Shown piece by piece: positions 35,536 to 44,337 of a stretch of 64,000 nucleotides of DNA. Below the pieces are notes generated by a model. That model was given only the letters and a program-made list of their open reading frames with translations. It did not search any database and was not told the DNA's origin. The stretch spans positions 4,822,001 through 4,886,000 of the forward strand of contig NC_013739.1 of the NCBI RefSeq assembly GCF_000025265.1, written 5' to 3'. The translations under genes were made by a program, and so were the position numbers. Every line of letters starts with the position of its first letter. The stretch's first letter is position 1. This DNA comes from Conexibacter woesei DSM 14684 (GTDB lineage: Bacteria; Actinomycetota; Thermoleophilia; Solirubrobacterales; Solirubrobacteraceae).

Positions 35536-38361
35536 ATGCGACGCGGGCGGCGGCCACTGCTCGAACGGGACGGCGAGCTGCAGGCGATCCGCGCCGCGCT
35601 GCGAGGCGCGCGGGCGGGTGCCGGACGGACGCTCGTCGTGGAGGGTCCCGCCGGGATCGGCAAGACCGTCCTGCTGCAAGCGGCCGCGACATCGGCCGCT
35701 CGCACGGGGACGACGGTGCTGTGGGCGCGCGGCAGCGAGCTCGAGCGGCGGTTCCCGTTCGGCGTCGTGCGTGAGCTGCTGGAGCCGCCGCTGCGCGACC
35801 CGGCCATGCGCGCGGCGGTGCTGACCGGCGCGGCCGGGCTGTGCGCGCCGCTGTTCGAACGCGGCGATCCGGCGGATCTGCCCGCGGCGAGGCCGGCGGT
35901 CGCGGACACCGGCCTGCTGCACGGCCTCTACTGGCTCGTCTGCGCGCTCGCCGACCGCGCGCCTCTCGTCCTCGTCGTCGACGACGCGCAGTGGGCGGAC
36001 GCCCGCTCGCAGGACCTGCTCGCGTTCCTCGCACCTCGTGTCGGCGAGCTGCCCGTCGCGCTCGTCGCCGCGACCCGCCCGCCCGTCGCGGAGGGCGACG
36101 TCGACGTCGCGGTGGCGCTCGGCGGCGCCGCCGAGCGGATCGCTCCCCAGCCGCTCAGCACCGCCGCGGTGAGGCGGCTGCTGGCGGAGGAGCTGGGCGA
36201 GCCGGAGCCCGCGTTCGTCGCCGCCTGCCTGGCGGCAACCGGGGGCAGCCCGTTCTACGTACGCGAGCTGATCGGCGCGCTCGCCACCGGCGGAACGGCA
36301 CCGCTCGGCGCGCAGGCGGCGCAGGCGGCCGAGCTGGGGCCGGAGACGATCGCGCGCGCGATCCTGCCGCGGATCGCGCGCGTCTCGCCGGACGCGGTCG
36401 CGGTCGCGCGTGCGCTCGCGATCCTCGGCGACGGCGCCGAGCTGTCGCGGGTCGCGGCGCTGGCCGGCCTCGACGAGGCCGCCGCCACCGCGGCCGCCGC
36501 CGCGCTGTGCCGAGCCGGCGTTCTGGCGCCGGAGCGCCGCCCGCGCTTCGAGCACCCGATCGTCCGCAGCGCGATCGCCTCGGGCCTCACCGCCGTCGAA
36601 CGCGCGCAGGCGCACCGCCGCGCCGCGCGCCTGCTCGCCGCGGCCGGGGCGCCGAGCACCCGGGTCGCCGCGCACCTGCTCGAGACGGACGCGGTCGGCG
36701 AGCCATGGGCGCGCGACGCCCTGCTCGACGCCGCACGGCGAGCGCGCGACGAGGGCGCGATCGCGGTCGCGCTGCAATGCCTGCGCCGAGCGCTCGCTGA
36801 GCCGCCGGACGAGCACCGGCACGCGCTGCTGCTCCAACTCGGCGAGGTCGCGTTCCAGGCCGGCGAGCGCGACGCGCTCGACCACCTCGAAACGGCGTGG
36901 CGCGACGCCGCCGGTCCCCGTCAGCGTGCCCGTGCCGCTCGCGCCCTCGCCGTGCCGCTCGTCGGAGCGGGGCGGATCGACGAGGCGCTGGAGCGGCTGC
37001 GGCAGGCGGTCGTGCCGCTGGCGGGCGACGACCCGCTGGCGATCGAGCTGACCGCCCACAGGTCGAGCCTCGCACTGCTCGCGCCGATGGAGCTGACCGC
37101 GCGCGTGATGGCGGAGGTCGAGGCGCACGAGCCGCCGGCGGCGAGGACCGGTGCGGAATGCATGCTGCTCGGCAACCTCGCGTACTGGGGTGCGATGCGC
37201 GGCGCTCCGGCAGAGAGCTGCATGGCGCTGGCGGAGCGCTCCCTCGCCGGCGGCGTGCTGCTCGACGAGGAGGGACCGGCCTCGCTGACGCTCCACTACG
37301 CGGTGCTGGTGCTGATCTCCGCGGATGCGTTCGCGGCGGCCGACGATCACCTCGCCGCGGCGCTGCGGCGCGCTCGCGCAACCGGCTCGGTGCTGGGCTT
37401 CGCGCTCTGCTCGCTGATGCGGTCGCTGTCGGCGTACCGCCGCGGCGCGCTCGCGGACGCCGAGGTCGAGGCCCGCCACACGGTCGACACGGTGCGCCTC
37501 CACGGATGGGAGGACGGGCTGCCGGGAGCCGTCGGCTTCCTCGTCGACGCGCTCGTCGACCGCGGCCGTCTCGACGAGGCGGTCGCCGTGCTCGAGGACG
37601 CCGGGCTCGGGCGGCCGCTGCCAGAGGGGCTGCTCTACCACCCGGTGCTCGTCGCACGCGCGCGGCTGGCGATCGCGTGCGGCGATCGGGCGGCCGGCCT
37701 CGAGGACCTCCGCGAGCTCGGCCGCCGCGACGAGCGCGACGGGGCGCGCGCGACGATAGGGACGCCGACCTGGCGGGGCTACGCGGCGCCGGTGCTTGCG
37801 GCGCTCGGAGAGCGTGAGGAGGCGCTGCGGCTCGCCGAGGAGGAGCTTGCGCTGGCGCGCCGCTGGGGCGCGCCGCGCGGCCTCGGCTTCGCGTTGCGCG
37901 CTCGCGGCGCAGTGGCGGACCCCGCGACCGCCGTGGACTGGCACGCGCGGGCCGTGGAGACGCTGGAGGGAACGCCCGCGCGGTTGGAGCTGGCACGGTC
38001 GCTGACCGACCTCGGCACCGCGCTCCGGCGCGCGCGCCGGCCGCGAGACGCGCGCGAGCCGCTGCGGCGGGCGGCCGATCTGGCGACGCGCTGCGACGCG
38101 TCGCTGTTGGCCGAGCGGGCCGTGCACGAGCTCGGGGCGACCGGTGCGCGACGGCGGTCGCGGACCCTGCTGACCGGCGTCGAGGCGCTGACGCCGAGCG
38201 AGCGGCGGATCGCGGCGATGGCGGCGGGCGGCATGACCAACCGCGAGATCGCCGAGGCGCTGTTTCTCACCCGCAAGACGATCGAGATGCATCTCGGCGG
38301 CGCGTACCGCAAGCTCGGCATCTCGTCGCGCGAGGAGCTGCCATCCGTGCTGGAGATGTGA
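35536..38361 (+). CDS. LuxR-family (LAL) ATP-dependent transcriptional regulator
   Basis: A 941-residue STAND-type regulator. An N-terminal AAA/NTPase domain has Walker A GPAGIGKTVLL and Walker B LVLVVDDAQWAD. A long helical TPR-like middle follows, and the C-terminal LuxR HTH reads TPSERRIAAMAAGGMTNREIAEALFLTRKTIEMHLGGAYRKLG. Such regulators respond to an unknown inducer and activate nearby operons. The ABC-2 exporter 43 bases downstream on the same strand is a candidate target. ATG at 35536 was chosen; an in-frame ATG at 35503 is possible. Confidence 0.92.
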   Translation: MRRGRRPLLERDGELQAIRAALRGARAGAGRTLVVEGPAGIGKTVLLQAAATSAARTGTTVLWARGSELERRFPFGVVRELLEPPLRDPAMRAAVLTGAAGLCAPLFERGDPADLPAARPAVADTGLLHGLYWLVCALADRAPLVLVVDDAQWADARSQDLLAFLAPRVGELPVALVAATRPPVAEGDVDVAVALGGAAERIAPQPLSTAAVRRLLAEELGEPEPAFVAACLAATGGSPFYVRELIGALATGGTAPLGAQAAQAAELGPETIARAILPRIARVSPDAVAVARALAILGDGAELSRVAALAGLDEAAATAAAAALCRAGVLAPERRPRFEHPIVRSAIASGLTAVERAQAHRRAARLLAAAGAPSTRVAAHLLETDAVGEPWARDALLDAARRARDEGAIAVALQCLRRALAEPPDEHRHALLLQLGEVAFQAGERDALDHLETAWRDAAGPRQRARAARALAVPLVGAGRIDEALERLRQAVVPLAGDDPLAIELTAHRSSLALLAPMELTARVMAEVEAHEPPAARTGAECMLLGNLAYWGAMRGAPAESCMALAERSLAGGVLLDEEGPASLTLHYAVLVLISADAFAAADDHLAAALRRARATGSVLGFALCSLMRSLSAYRRGALADAEVEARHTVDTVRLHGWEDGLPGAVGFLVDALVDRGRLDEAVAVLEDAGLGRPLPEGLLYHPVLVARARLAIACGDRAAGLEDLRELGRRDERDGARATIGTPTWRGYAAPVLAALGEREEALRLAEEELALARRWGAPRGLGFALRARGAVADPATAVDWHARAVETLEGTPARLELARSLTDLGTALRRARRPRDAREPLRRAADLATRCDASLLAERAVHELGATGARRRSRTLLTGVEALTPSERRIAAMAAGGMTNREIAEALFLTRKTIEMHLGGAYRKLGISSREELPSVLEM

Positions 38362-38404
38362 CGACGGGCTGCTCGCGGGCCCGTTTGAGGCATCATGGTC
38401 GTTC

Positions 38405-39262
38405 GTGAGCAGCAACAACCTGGCGATCGAGGTCCGCGGACTGCGCAAGAGCTACGGCGATCTGGAGGCGGTCCGCGGACTCGACTTCTCGGTGCGCCGC
38501 GGTGAGGTGTTCGGACTCCTCGGCCCCAACGGCGCTGGCAAGACGACGACCGTGGAGATCCTCGAGGGATACCGCGAGCGGACGGCCGGCGAGGTCACGG
38601 TGCTCGGATACGACCCGCAGCGACGCGCCCGCGACCTCCGCTCGCGCGTCGGGATCGTGCTCCAGAGCAGCGGCATCTACCGTCACGTGCAGGTGCGCGA
38701 GGTGCTGGAGCACTTCGCCGGCATGTACCCGCAGCCGCGCGACGTCGGCGAGGTGATCGAGCTGGCCGGCCTGCGCGGCAAGGAGGACGCCCGCACGCGC
38801 ACGCTCTCCGGCGGTCAGCTGCGGCGGCTCGACTTCGCGCTCGCGCTCGTCGGCGACCCGGAGCTGATCTTCCTCGACGAGCCGACGACCGGCTTCGACC
38901 CGGCCGCCCGCCGCGGCGCGTGGGACACGATCCGCTCGCTCAAGGCGCTCGGCAAGACGGTCCTGCTGACGACGCACTACCTCGACGAGGCGCAAGTGCT
39001 CGCCGACCGCGTCGCGATCATCAAGGACGGCCGCATCCTCGTCGAGGGCGCGCCGAGCGAGCTGGGCGTCGGCAGCGGCGCTGTCCGCTACCGCGTCGCG
39101 TGGCGCAACGGCAGCGGGCTGCTCAACCAGCAGGAGACCGACGATCCGACGACGCTGCTCAACGAGCTGACCGCCGCGGCGCTCGCGAGAGGCGAGAAGC
39201 TGGAGAGCCTCAGCGTCTCGCGCCCGACGTTGGAGGACATCTACCTGGAGTTGACGGCGTGA
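38405..39262 (+). CDS. ABC-2 type transporter ATP-binding protein
   Basis: A 285-residue ATPase with GLLGPNGAGKTTTVEIL (Walker A), LSGGQLRRLDFALAL (signature), LIFLDEPTTGFDPAAR (Walker B) and the switch TTHYLDEA. The layout matches DrrA/CcmA-type exporters. GTG at 38405 starts 43 bases after the LAL regulator. The stop overlaps the permease start (GTGA). The cargo is unknown; possibilities include drugs, lipids or polysaccharide. Confidence 0.94.
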   Translation: MSSNNLAIEVRGLRKSYGDLEAVRGLDFSVRRGEVFGLLGPNGAGKTTTVEILEGYRERTAGEVTVLGYDPQRRARDLRSRVGIVLQSSGIYRHVQVREVLEHFAGMYPQPRDVGEVIELAGLRGKEDARTRTLSGGQLRRLDFALALVGDPELIFLDEPTTGFDPAARRGAWDTIRSLKALGKTVLLTTHYLDEAQVLADRVAIIKDGRILVEGAPSELGVGSGAVRYRVAWRNGSGLLNQQETDDPTTLLNELTAAALARGEKLESLSVSRPTLEDIYLELTA

Positions 39263-40032
39263 CGGGCGCGAGCGCGGCCGCGCAGCAGAGCTTCGCCGCG
39301 CTCACGTGGCGCCAGTATCGCCTCGAGCGCCGCATGTTCTGGCGCAACCCGAGCGCCGCGTTCTTCAACTTCATGCTGCCGCTGCTGCTGCTCGCGCTGT
39401 TCGGCGCGGTCTTCAGCTCCAACCAGGACGACCTCGACGTGATCGTCCCCGGCATCGCCGGCATGAGCGTCGTCTCGACCACGTTCAGCGCGCTGGCGTA
39501 CAACATGACCGCGATGCGCGAGCTGGGCGTCCTCAAGCGCGTGCGCGGGACGCCGATCCCGAGCGGTGCGTTCCTGCTCGGCATCGCCGGCCACTCGATC
39601 ACGAACACCGCCTTGCAGATGGTGCTGATCACGGTCGCGGGCAAGGTCTTCTTCGGCATCGACTGGCCGCCGAACCCCGGCGAGATGGTCGTCTTCGTCG
39701 TGCTCGGCGTGATCTGCTTCGCGTCGCTCGGCGTCGCGCTCTCGCACGTGATCCCGAACAACGAGTCGGCGCCCGCGTACGTCAACGCGATCTTCCTGCC
39801 GCTGATCATCATCTCGGGCGTCTTCTACGACGCCGAGGACGTGCCGTCGTTCCTCGCCGGGATCGCCGAGGCGCTGCCGCTCACGCACCTGATCGACGGG
39901 CTCTCGGCCGCGATGGTCACCGGTGAGAGTCTCGGCGACCAGCTCTCCTCGATCGGCGTGCTCGTCGCCTGGACGGTCCTCGGCGTCGTGCTCGCCGTGC
40001 GCGGCTTCAGCTGGGAAGCGCGCCGCAGCTGA
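39259..40032 (+). CDS. ABC-2 type transporter permease
   Basis: A 257-residue integral membrane protein with about six helices: FFNFMLPLLLLALFGAVF, VPGIAGMSVVSTTFSAL, HSITNTALQMVLITVAG, MVVFVVLGVICFASLGVA, YVNAIFLPLIIISGVFY and SSIGVLVAWTVLGVVLAV. The GTG start overlaps the ATPase stop, so the two form a coupled exporter. It belongs to the ABC-2/YadH-like permeases. Confidence 0.92.
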   Translation: MTGASAAAQQSFAALTWRQYRLERRMFWRNPSAAFFNFMLPLLLLALFGAVFSSNQDDLDVIVPGIAGMSVVSTTFSALAYNMTAMRELGVLKRVRGTPIPSGAFLLGIAGHSITNTALQMVLITVAGKVFFGIDWPPNPGEMVVFVVLGVICFASLGVALSHVIPNNESAPAYVNAIFLPLIIISGVFYDAEDVPSFLAGIAEALPLTHLIDGLSAAMVTGESLGDQLSSIGVLVAWTVLGVVLAVRGFSWEARRS

Positions 40033-40061
40033 GCCGCGCAATCTGACCCGACTGCGGGAGG

Positions 40062-40083
40062 TTCGGCGCGCTGAAGCGCCGAA
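40062..40083. terminator. Hairpin after the ABC exporter
   Basis: TTCGGCGC and GCGCCGAA, perfect 8-base arms around GCTGAA, 30 bases after the permease stop. There is no T tract; probably a terminator or RNA-stabilising stem. Confidence 0.5.
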
Positions 40084-40169
40084 TTCGTGTGGATCTTCAC
40101 CTCTTCTGCCGATGATCCTGGTGAGATGTGCTGTGGGAGAGCACTCATTCCGCACCAGGAGGTGTCCGC

Positions 40170-40814
40170 ATGTACCCAGTTGGCTACGAGGCCGACTTCG
40201 TCGAGGAGCGCAGTCGGCTCACGACATTCTTCCGCTTGATCCTCGTCATCCCGTGGCTGATCGTCAGCATCTTCTGGGGAATCGGTGCGTTGATCTGCGC
40301 CGTGATCGCCTGGTTCGCGATCGTCTTCACCGGCCGTTATCCACAGGGTCTCTATGACTTCGTGGCGAAGGCGCTGCGCTTCATCACCCGGGTGAACGGC
40401 TACATGTTGCTGATGACGGACGAGTTCCCCTCGTTCGGCGGCGACGAAGAGCCGCAGTACCCGGTCCGCCTGCGGATCGACGAGCCGCTGTCGGCCTACA
40501 GCCGCGTCAAGACCGGCTTCCGCTTCATCCTGATGATCCCGATCGTGATCGTCCTGTACTTCGTGCAGATCGTCGCACGCGCGATCGGGGTGCTGTCGTG
40601 GATCGTGATCGTGATCATGGGCAGACAGCCGGAGGCCCTGTTCGACATCATGAAGTGGACGCAGGCGTACGAGGCGCGCGCGAACGCGTACCACCTGCTG
40701 GTGACCGAGACCTACCCGCCGTTCTCGGCCGACGACGGCTACGCGGCGCCCGCGCCGTCGGCGCCGCCCGCGCCGCCGACCGGCCCGCCGCCGACCGGCC
40801 CCGTCACGGGCTGA
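40170..40814 (+). CDS. DUF4389 membrane protein
   Basis: A 214-residue protein with two copies of the DUF4389 unit. Each has a hydrophobic hairpin (FFRLILVIPWLIVSIFWGIG and FRFILMIPIVIVLYFVQIVA) followed by an aromatic GRYP/GRQP-type motif and a segment ending in a YxLLxTxxYPxF-like pattern. The tail is Pro/Ala-rich. Function of the family is unknown. A strong AGGAGG lies 8 bases before ATG 40170. Its end overlaps the convergent GNAT gene by 11 bases. Confidence 0.88.
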   Translation: MYPVGYEADFVEERSRLTTFFRLILVIPWLIVSIFWGIGALICAVIAWFAIVFTGRYPQGLYDFVAKALRFITRVNGYMLLMTDEFPSFGGDEEPQYPVRLRIDEPLSAYSRVKTGFRFILMIPIVIVLYFVQIVARAIGVLSWIVIVIMGRQPEALFDIMKWTQAYEARANAYHLLVTETYPPFSADDGYAAPAPSAPPAPPTGPPPTGPVTG

Positions 40815-41409
40815 ACGGCAGCACGACGAACGACTGCGGCGGCTCCCCGCGCATCTGCGTGGGGACCGCCGCCAGCCGCGAGCGCGCGAAGTCGTCGCGC
40901 AGCAGGCTGAACAACGCGACGTCACGAACGCTGTCGCCATGCCGGTGCCAGCCGCGCAGGACGCCCTCGCGCACGAAGCCGGTCCGCTCCAGCGCCGCTT
41001 GGGAGCGACCGTTGTCGACGTCGGCGTAGGCGCCCACGCGATCGAGGCCGAGATGGTCGAACGCGAGCCGGCCTATCAGCGCCTTCGACTCGTCGTTGGC
41101 GCCGCTGCCCCACCATCTGCGCCCGAGCCACGTGCCGACGACGGCGCGGCGATCGCGTCTGGACAGCTCGGCGAGGCCGGTCACGCCGATCGGCCCGTCG
41201 TCGCGATGGACGATCAGCAGGTCGAGCTGCTCGCCACGCTCGCGCTGACCGGCGAGTCGCTCGATGTATGCGAGCGGCTGCTCGACCTTCGTGTACGGGC
41301 CCCACGAGAAGAAGCGCGTCACCTGTGCATCGCTCGCGAGCGCGAACAGCGCCGCCGCGTCGGCGGGCGTCGCATAGCGCAGCGTCAGGGTCGGCCCGGC
41401 GAGCTCCAC
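40804..41409 (-). CDS. GNAT-family N-acetyltransferase
   Basis: A 201-residue RimJ/RimL-type acetyltransferase. It has LTLRYATPADAAALFALASD at the start, the acetyl-CoA binding region WWGSGANDESKALIGRLAF, and YADVDNGRSQAALERTGFVREG. Substrate may be a protein N-terminus, antibiotic or small amine; not predictable. It converges on the DUF4389 gene. Confidence 0.9.
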   Translation of the reverse strand: MELAGPTLTLRYATPADAAALFALASDAQVTRFFSWGPYTKVEQPLAYIERLAGQRERGEQLDLLIVHRDDGPIGVTGLAELSRRDRRAVVGTWLGRRWWGSGANDESKALIGRLAFDHLGLDRVGAYADVDNGRSQAALERTGFVREGVLRGWHRHGDSVRDVALFSLLRDDFARSRLAAVPTQMRGEPPQSFVVLPFSP

Positions 41410-41582
41410 GGCGCGCGATGCTACGGCATCGCGACACGGTGTCAGGGTGCGGTGCGCCCGATCACTAGACTGCGCCGCCGTGACCGCGCCAGCAGGAAAT
41501 CTGCGTCACCGGTTGGCGAACCGACCGCTTGCTCGGAGTTACAGGTTTGGCGAAGCGCGCGAGCGCTCATACGGGGTGTGAC

Positions 41583-42482
41583 GTGAGCGACGGAACGAGC
41601 ACCTCCCCGCCGGCCGGCAGCATGCCGGAGCCGACGCCCAGCGTCGGCTCGTCGACCGCGCCCGAGGTCCGTTTCAGCCTCCCCGCCGTTCCGGCCAACG
41701 TCGCGCTCGTGCGGCAGGCGCTCGCCGGCCTCGCCGACAGCCTCGGGATCGACCCCGCGCGCGCGGCCGACATGAAGATCGCGATCACCGAGGCGTGCAC
41801 GAACGCCGTCGTGCACGCGTACGAGAACCACGACGGCCCGCTCGACGTCGCGATGGGCGTCGAGCACGACCGCCTCGTGTTGTCGATCCGCGACCGCGGG
41901 CCGGGACTGCGCCCGCTGCCGTCGGAGGGCGACGGACCGCCGCTCGGCTTCGGGCTCGCGCTGATCGCGTCGCTGTCGGACGAGTTCGGGATCGCCGGCG
42001 GCCGCCACGGCACCGAGGTGCGGATGGCGTTCGCGCTTGACGGCGGCGACGACGCGCCGCCGCTGACGGTGTGGCTCTCGCGCGACGCGGCTCCGCCGGT
42101 CCGAGGCGTTGCGCTGACGCTCGAGCCAGGCGCGCACGCGGCCGCCGTCCTCGGCCGTGTCGTCTCGCTCGTCGCCGCCCGCGCCGACTTCTCGATCGAC
42201 CGGCTGTCGGACGCGCAGATCGTCAGCGACGCGATCGCCGGGGCCGCAGGCGCCCACGCGCTCGACGGCGGCGGCGCAGTGCGCGTCGCGATCGACGAGC
42301 ACGAGCGCGGCTTCGACCTCGTGATCGGTCCGCTCGCGCCCGGCGGCGGTCAGCAGCTCGTGCGCGACACGGAGCTGCCCGGCCTCGGCTGCCTGCTCGA
42401 ACGGCTCGCCGACGAGCTGGACGTCGAGCCCGCCGCCGGCGGCGGGGAGCACCTTCGCGCGCGCCTCGCCTCGCGCACCTGA
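41583..42482 (+). CDS. RsbW-like anti-sigma ATPase with a second, degenerate ATPase-like half
   Basis: A 299-residue protein. Residues about 30-155 form a HATPase_c_2 (GHKL) domain with N box MKIAITEACTNAVVHAY, G1 IRDRGPGLRPL and G2 GFGLALIASLSDEFGI. Residues about 190-290 look like a decayed copy in which LSDAQIVSDAIAGAAGAHAL aligns with the N-box helix but lacks the Glu-Asn pair. RsbW-type kinases sequester and phosphorylate partners in general-stress sigma pathways. No sigma or anti-anti-sigma gene is adjacent. GTG at 41583 is the best-placed start. Confidence 0.85.
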   Translation: MSDGTSTSPPAGSMPEPTPSVGSSTAPEVRFSLPAVPANVALVRQALAGLADSLGIDPARAADMKIAITEACTNAVVHAYENHDGPLDVAMGVEHDRLVLSIRDRGPGLRPLPSEGDGPPLGFGLALIASLSDEFGIAGGRHGTEVRMAFALDGGDDAPPLTVWLSRDAAPPVRGVALTLEPGAHAAAVLGRVVSLVAARADFSIDRLSDAQIVSDAIAGAAGAHALDGGGAVRVAIDEHERGFDLVIGPLAPGGGQQLVRDTELPGLGCLLERLADELDVEPAAGGGEHLRARLASRT

Positions 42483-42612
42483 GCGCACCTCCCGCCCGCG
42501 AGCCGCACGCGCCGCGCTCTGCACGGAATCGTGCAGCGGCCGGGCGCGGCCACGTGACAACGCAGTGGACACCGCGTTTGACGTGGTGTCGGCAACAGTT
42601 CGCTGTGGCATG

Positions 42613-42626
42613 GGCGTGCACACGCC
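42613..42626. promoter_or_regulatory. 14-bp palindrome upstream of the Crp-like gene
   Basis: GGCGTG-CA-CACGCC, perfect 6-base arms, 16 bases before the ATG. A looser inverted repeat GACACC...GGTGTC lies about 30 bases further upstream. These are candidate operators; no known consensus is matched. Confidence 0.35.
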
Positions 42627-42642
42627 AATACGCTGTTTCGCA

Positions 42643-43350
42643 ATGTCGAGCGGAAACGCCTTCGTGCGCGTGCTGGAAGAGGATCCGGAGCTGGCGGCCG
42701 ACCTCGACCCGACGAGCCTCCAGCTCGCGACGCGTCACGCGATCGCGGCCGTCGAGGTGATCGCGCCCGGCGTCTGGGAGCCGGTCCGGCCGGCCGACGG
42801 CGGCAACGGCCACCTCGGCGTGCTCGTGCTCGACGGGCTGCTGATGCGCGACGTCACGTTCGCCAGAGCGGCCTGCACCGAGCTGCTCGGCCGCGGTGAC
42901 CTGCTGCGGCCGTGGGATTGGGAGCGCGAGGTGATGACGGTCCGCCCGCAGGTCGTCTGGACCGCGCTCCAGCCGGTCCGCCTCGCGGTGCTCGACCGGC
43001 GCATCACGGCGATCATCGGACGCTGGCCGGAGCTGGTGAGCGCCGTAACCGCGCGCGCCGTGCGGCGCGCGTCCGAGCTCGCCACGACGCAGGCGACGAG
43101 CCACCTCACGCGCGTGGATGCACGGCTCGAACTGCTCTTCTGGGGACTCGCCGACCGCTGGGGCCGCGTCGGACCCGGCGGCGTCGTGCTCGAGCTGCCG
43201 CTCACGCACCAGGTGCTCGGCAGGCTGATCGGCGCGCAGCGGCCGTCGGTCACGACCGCGCTGTCGGACCTGACCCGCCGCAGAGTGATCGAGCGCCGCG
43301 ACGACGGCGCCTGGATCCTCCACGGCGACCCGCCCGGCCTGGCGAACTAG
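42643..43350 (+). CDS. Crp/Fnr-family transcriptional regulator
   Basis: A 235-residue protein. The N-terminal cyclic-nucleotide-binding-like barrel contains HLGVLVLDGLLMRDVTFARA and ELLGRGDLLRP. A dimerisation helix follows, and the C-terminal winged helix reads LTHQVLGRLIGAQRPSVTTALSDLTRRRVIERRDDGAWIL. The usual phosphate-binding RxS of cAMP receptors is not evident, so the ligand may not be cAMP. ATG at 42643 was preferred over an upstream in-frame ATG at 42565. Confidence 0.88.
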   Translation: MSSGNAFVRVLEEDPELAADLDPTSLQLATRHAIAAVEVIAPGVWEPVRPADGGNGHLGVLVLDGLLMRDVTFARAACTELLGRGDLLRPWDWEREVMTVRPQVVWTALQPVRLAVLDRRITAIIGRWPELVSAVTARAVRRASELATTQATSHLTRVDARLELLFWGLADRWGRVGPGGVVLELPLTHQVLGRLIGAQRPSVTTALSDLTRRRVIERRDDGAWILHGDPPGLAN

Positions 43351-43358
43351 GCCGGGCG
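43331..43358 (+). terminator. Hairpin overlapping the Crp-like stop codon
   Basis: CGCCCGGCC and GGCCGGGCG, perfect 9-base arms around a 10-base loop. The stop codon (43348-43350) begins in the loop and extends one base into the 3' arm. A GC-rich convergent gap follows, with no T tract. Confidence 0.5.
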
Positions 43359-43398
43359 AGCGGGGCGGCGCGGGGCGGGGCGGCGCGGAGCCGCCGCG

Positions 43399-44073
43399 CT
43401 ACGCGCAGTTGGGCCAGGGAGAGGTGCCGCGCGCCTTGTACAGCTTCAGCGCCCGGCGGTCCTGCTCGGCCTCCGAGGCACGGGCCGGATCGCCCGCGGG
43501 ACCGTACGCCGCCCACGTCTGACGGTCGAACTGGTACTTGCCGCGGTACGTCCCGTCAGGCGAGATCGCGGTCGGGTCGCCGCCCGACTCGCACTGCGCG
43601 ATCGAGTCGAGGATCGCCGGCGTGCGCACGCTCCCCCCTCCGCCGCCGCCACGCGACTGCGCCTGCGCGGTCGCGAGGCTGATCCCGAGCGCGCTGGCCG
43701 TCTGCGGGCCGACGACGCCGTCGACGCCGAGGCCCTTCTGCTTCTGGTAGCGGCGCACCGCCCGCTCGGTCTGCGGGCCGAAGGCGCCGTCAGCCGGCAC
43801 GCCGAGCTTCTGCTGCAGCTGCACGACGACCGGGCCGCTGCTGCCCTTCTTCAGCACGCCGTCGCTGCCGTCACCGGCGGGGGCGGCGAGCGCGCCGCCG
43901 GCACCAAGCGTCAGCGCCGCGGCGAGCACGAGCGCGACCGAACGCGAGCCGCGCTGGCGACGGCGGCGGCGCAGCGCGCCGAGGCGGCGGCTGGCAGAGC
44001 GCTCGCGGGAGCGCTCCCAACGTTCGGGATGGACGAGATCGTCAACGTCCTCAGCGGGACAGGTCGCGGGCAT
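43399..44073 (-). CDS. Rpf-type transglycosylase with peptidoglycan-binding domain
   Basis: A 224-residue exported wall hydrolase. A transmembrane or signal segment (SVALVLAAALTLGAGGALAA, near residue 50) is followed by a PG_binding_1 domain (GPVVVQLQQKLGVPADGAFG, then VGPQTASALGI). A Gly-rich linker precedes a resuscitation-promoting-factor-like domain with SIAQCESGGDP (catalytic Glu), YRGKYQFDRQTW and the final WPNC. The Cys pair is as in Rpf. ATG at 44073 has GGAGG. A c-di-AMP riboswitch occupies the leader, as known for rpf genes in Streptomyces. Confidence 0.92.
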   Translation of the reverse strand: MPATCPAEDVDDLVHPERWERSRERSASRRLGALRRRRRQRGSRSVALVLAAALTLGAGGALAAPAGDGSDGVLKKGSSGPVVVQLQQKLGVPADGAFGPQTERAVRRYQKQKGLGVDGVVGPQTASALGISLATAQAQSRGGGGGGSVRTPAILDSIAQCESGGDPTAISPDGTYRGKYQFDRQTWAAYGPAGDPARASEAEQDRRALKLYKARGTSPWPNCA

Positions 44074-44096
44074 GGAACCTCCATGAGTTCTCTTTC

Positions 44097-44268
44097 TGTC
44101 GCCTACGAGGTGAGCTGACGGGCTCGCGCTGAAAGAGTGCGCTACGCCTCCAGAGCCCTCCGATGGCGGAGTGGCCGGTGGCGATTCGCCCCGTGGGCCG
44201 GACGGATCCGGCCCGAGTGGGTCCCCCGCTCCCTGCCGTGCTGGACGACGGGAACTCGGCAGTTTTGC
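44097..44268 (-). promoter_or_regulatory. ydaO/yuaA-type c-di-AMP riboswitch
   Basis: The minus-strand leader of the Rpf-type gene shows the conserved ydaO blocks in order: GGGAGCGGGGGACCCA, then GGGGCGAATCG, then CCCGTCAGCTCACCTCGTAGGC just before the coding region. These match the ligand-binding core known from actinobacterial wall-hydrolase genes. High c-di-AMP usually switches expression off. Boundaries are approximate. The helices were matched by eye, not by covariance model. Confidence 0.88.
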
Positions 44269-44337
44269 GTCTGTCTGAGGCAGAAGGATCGCAGATCCGC
44301 GCGTCGAACGAGGGCGGGCGCGTCTAAGCTCACGGCC

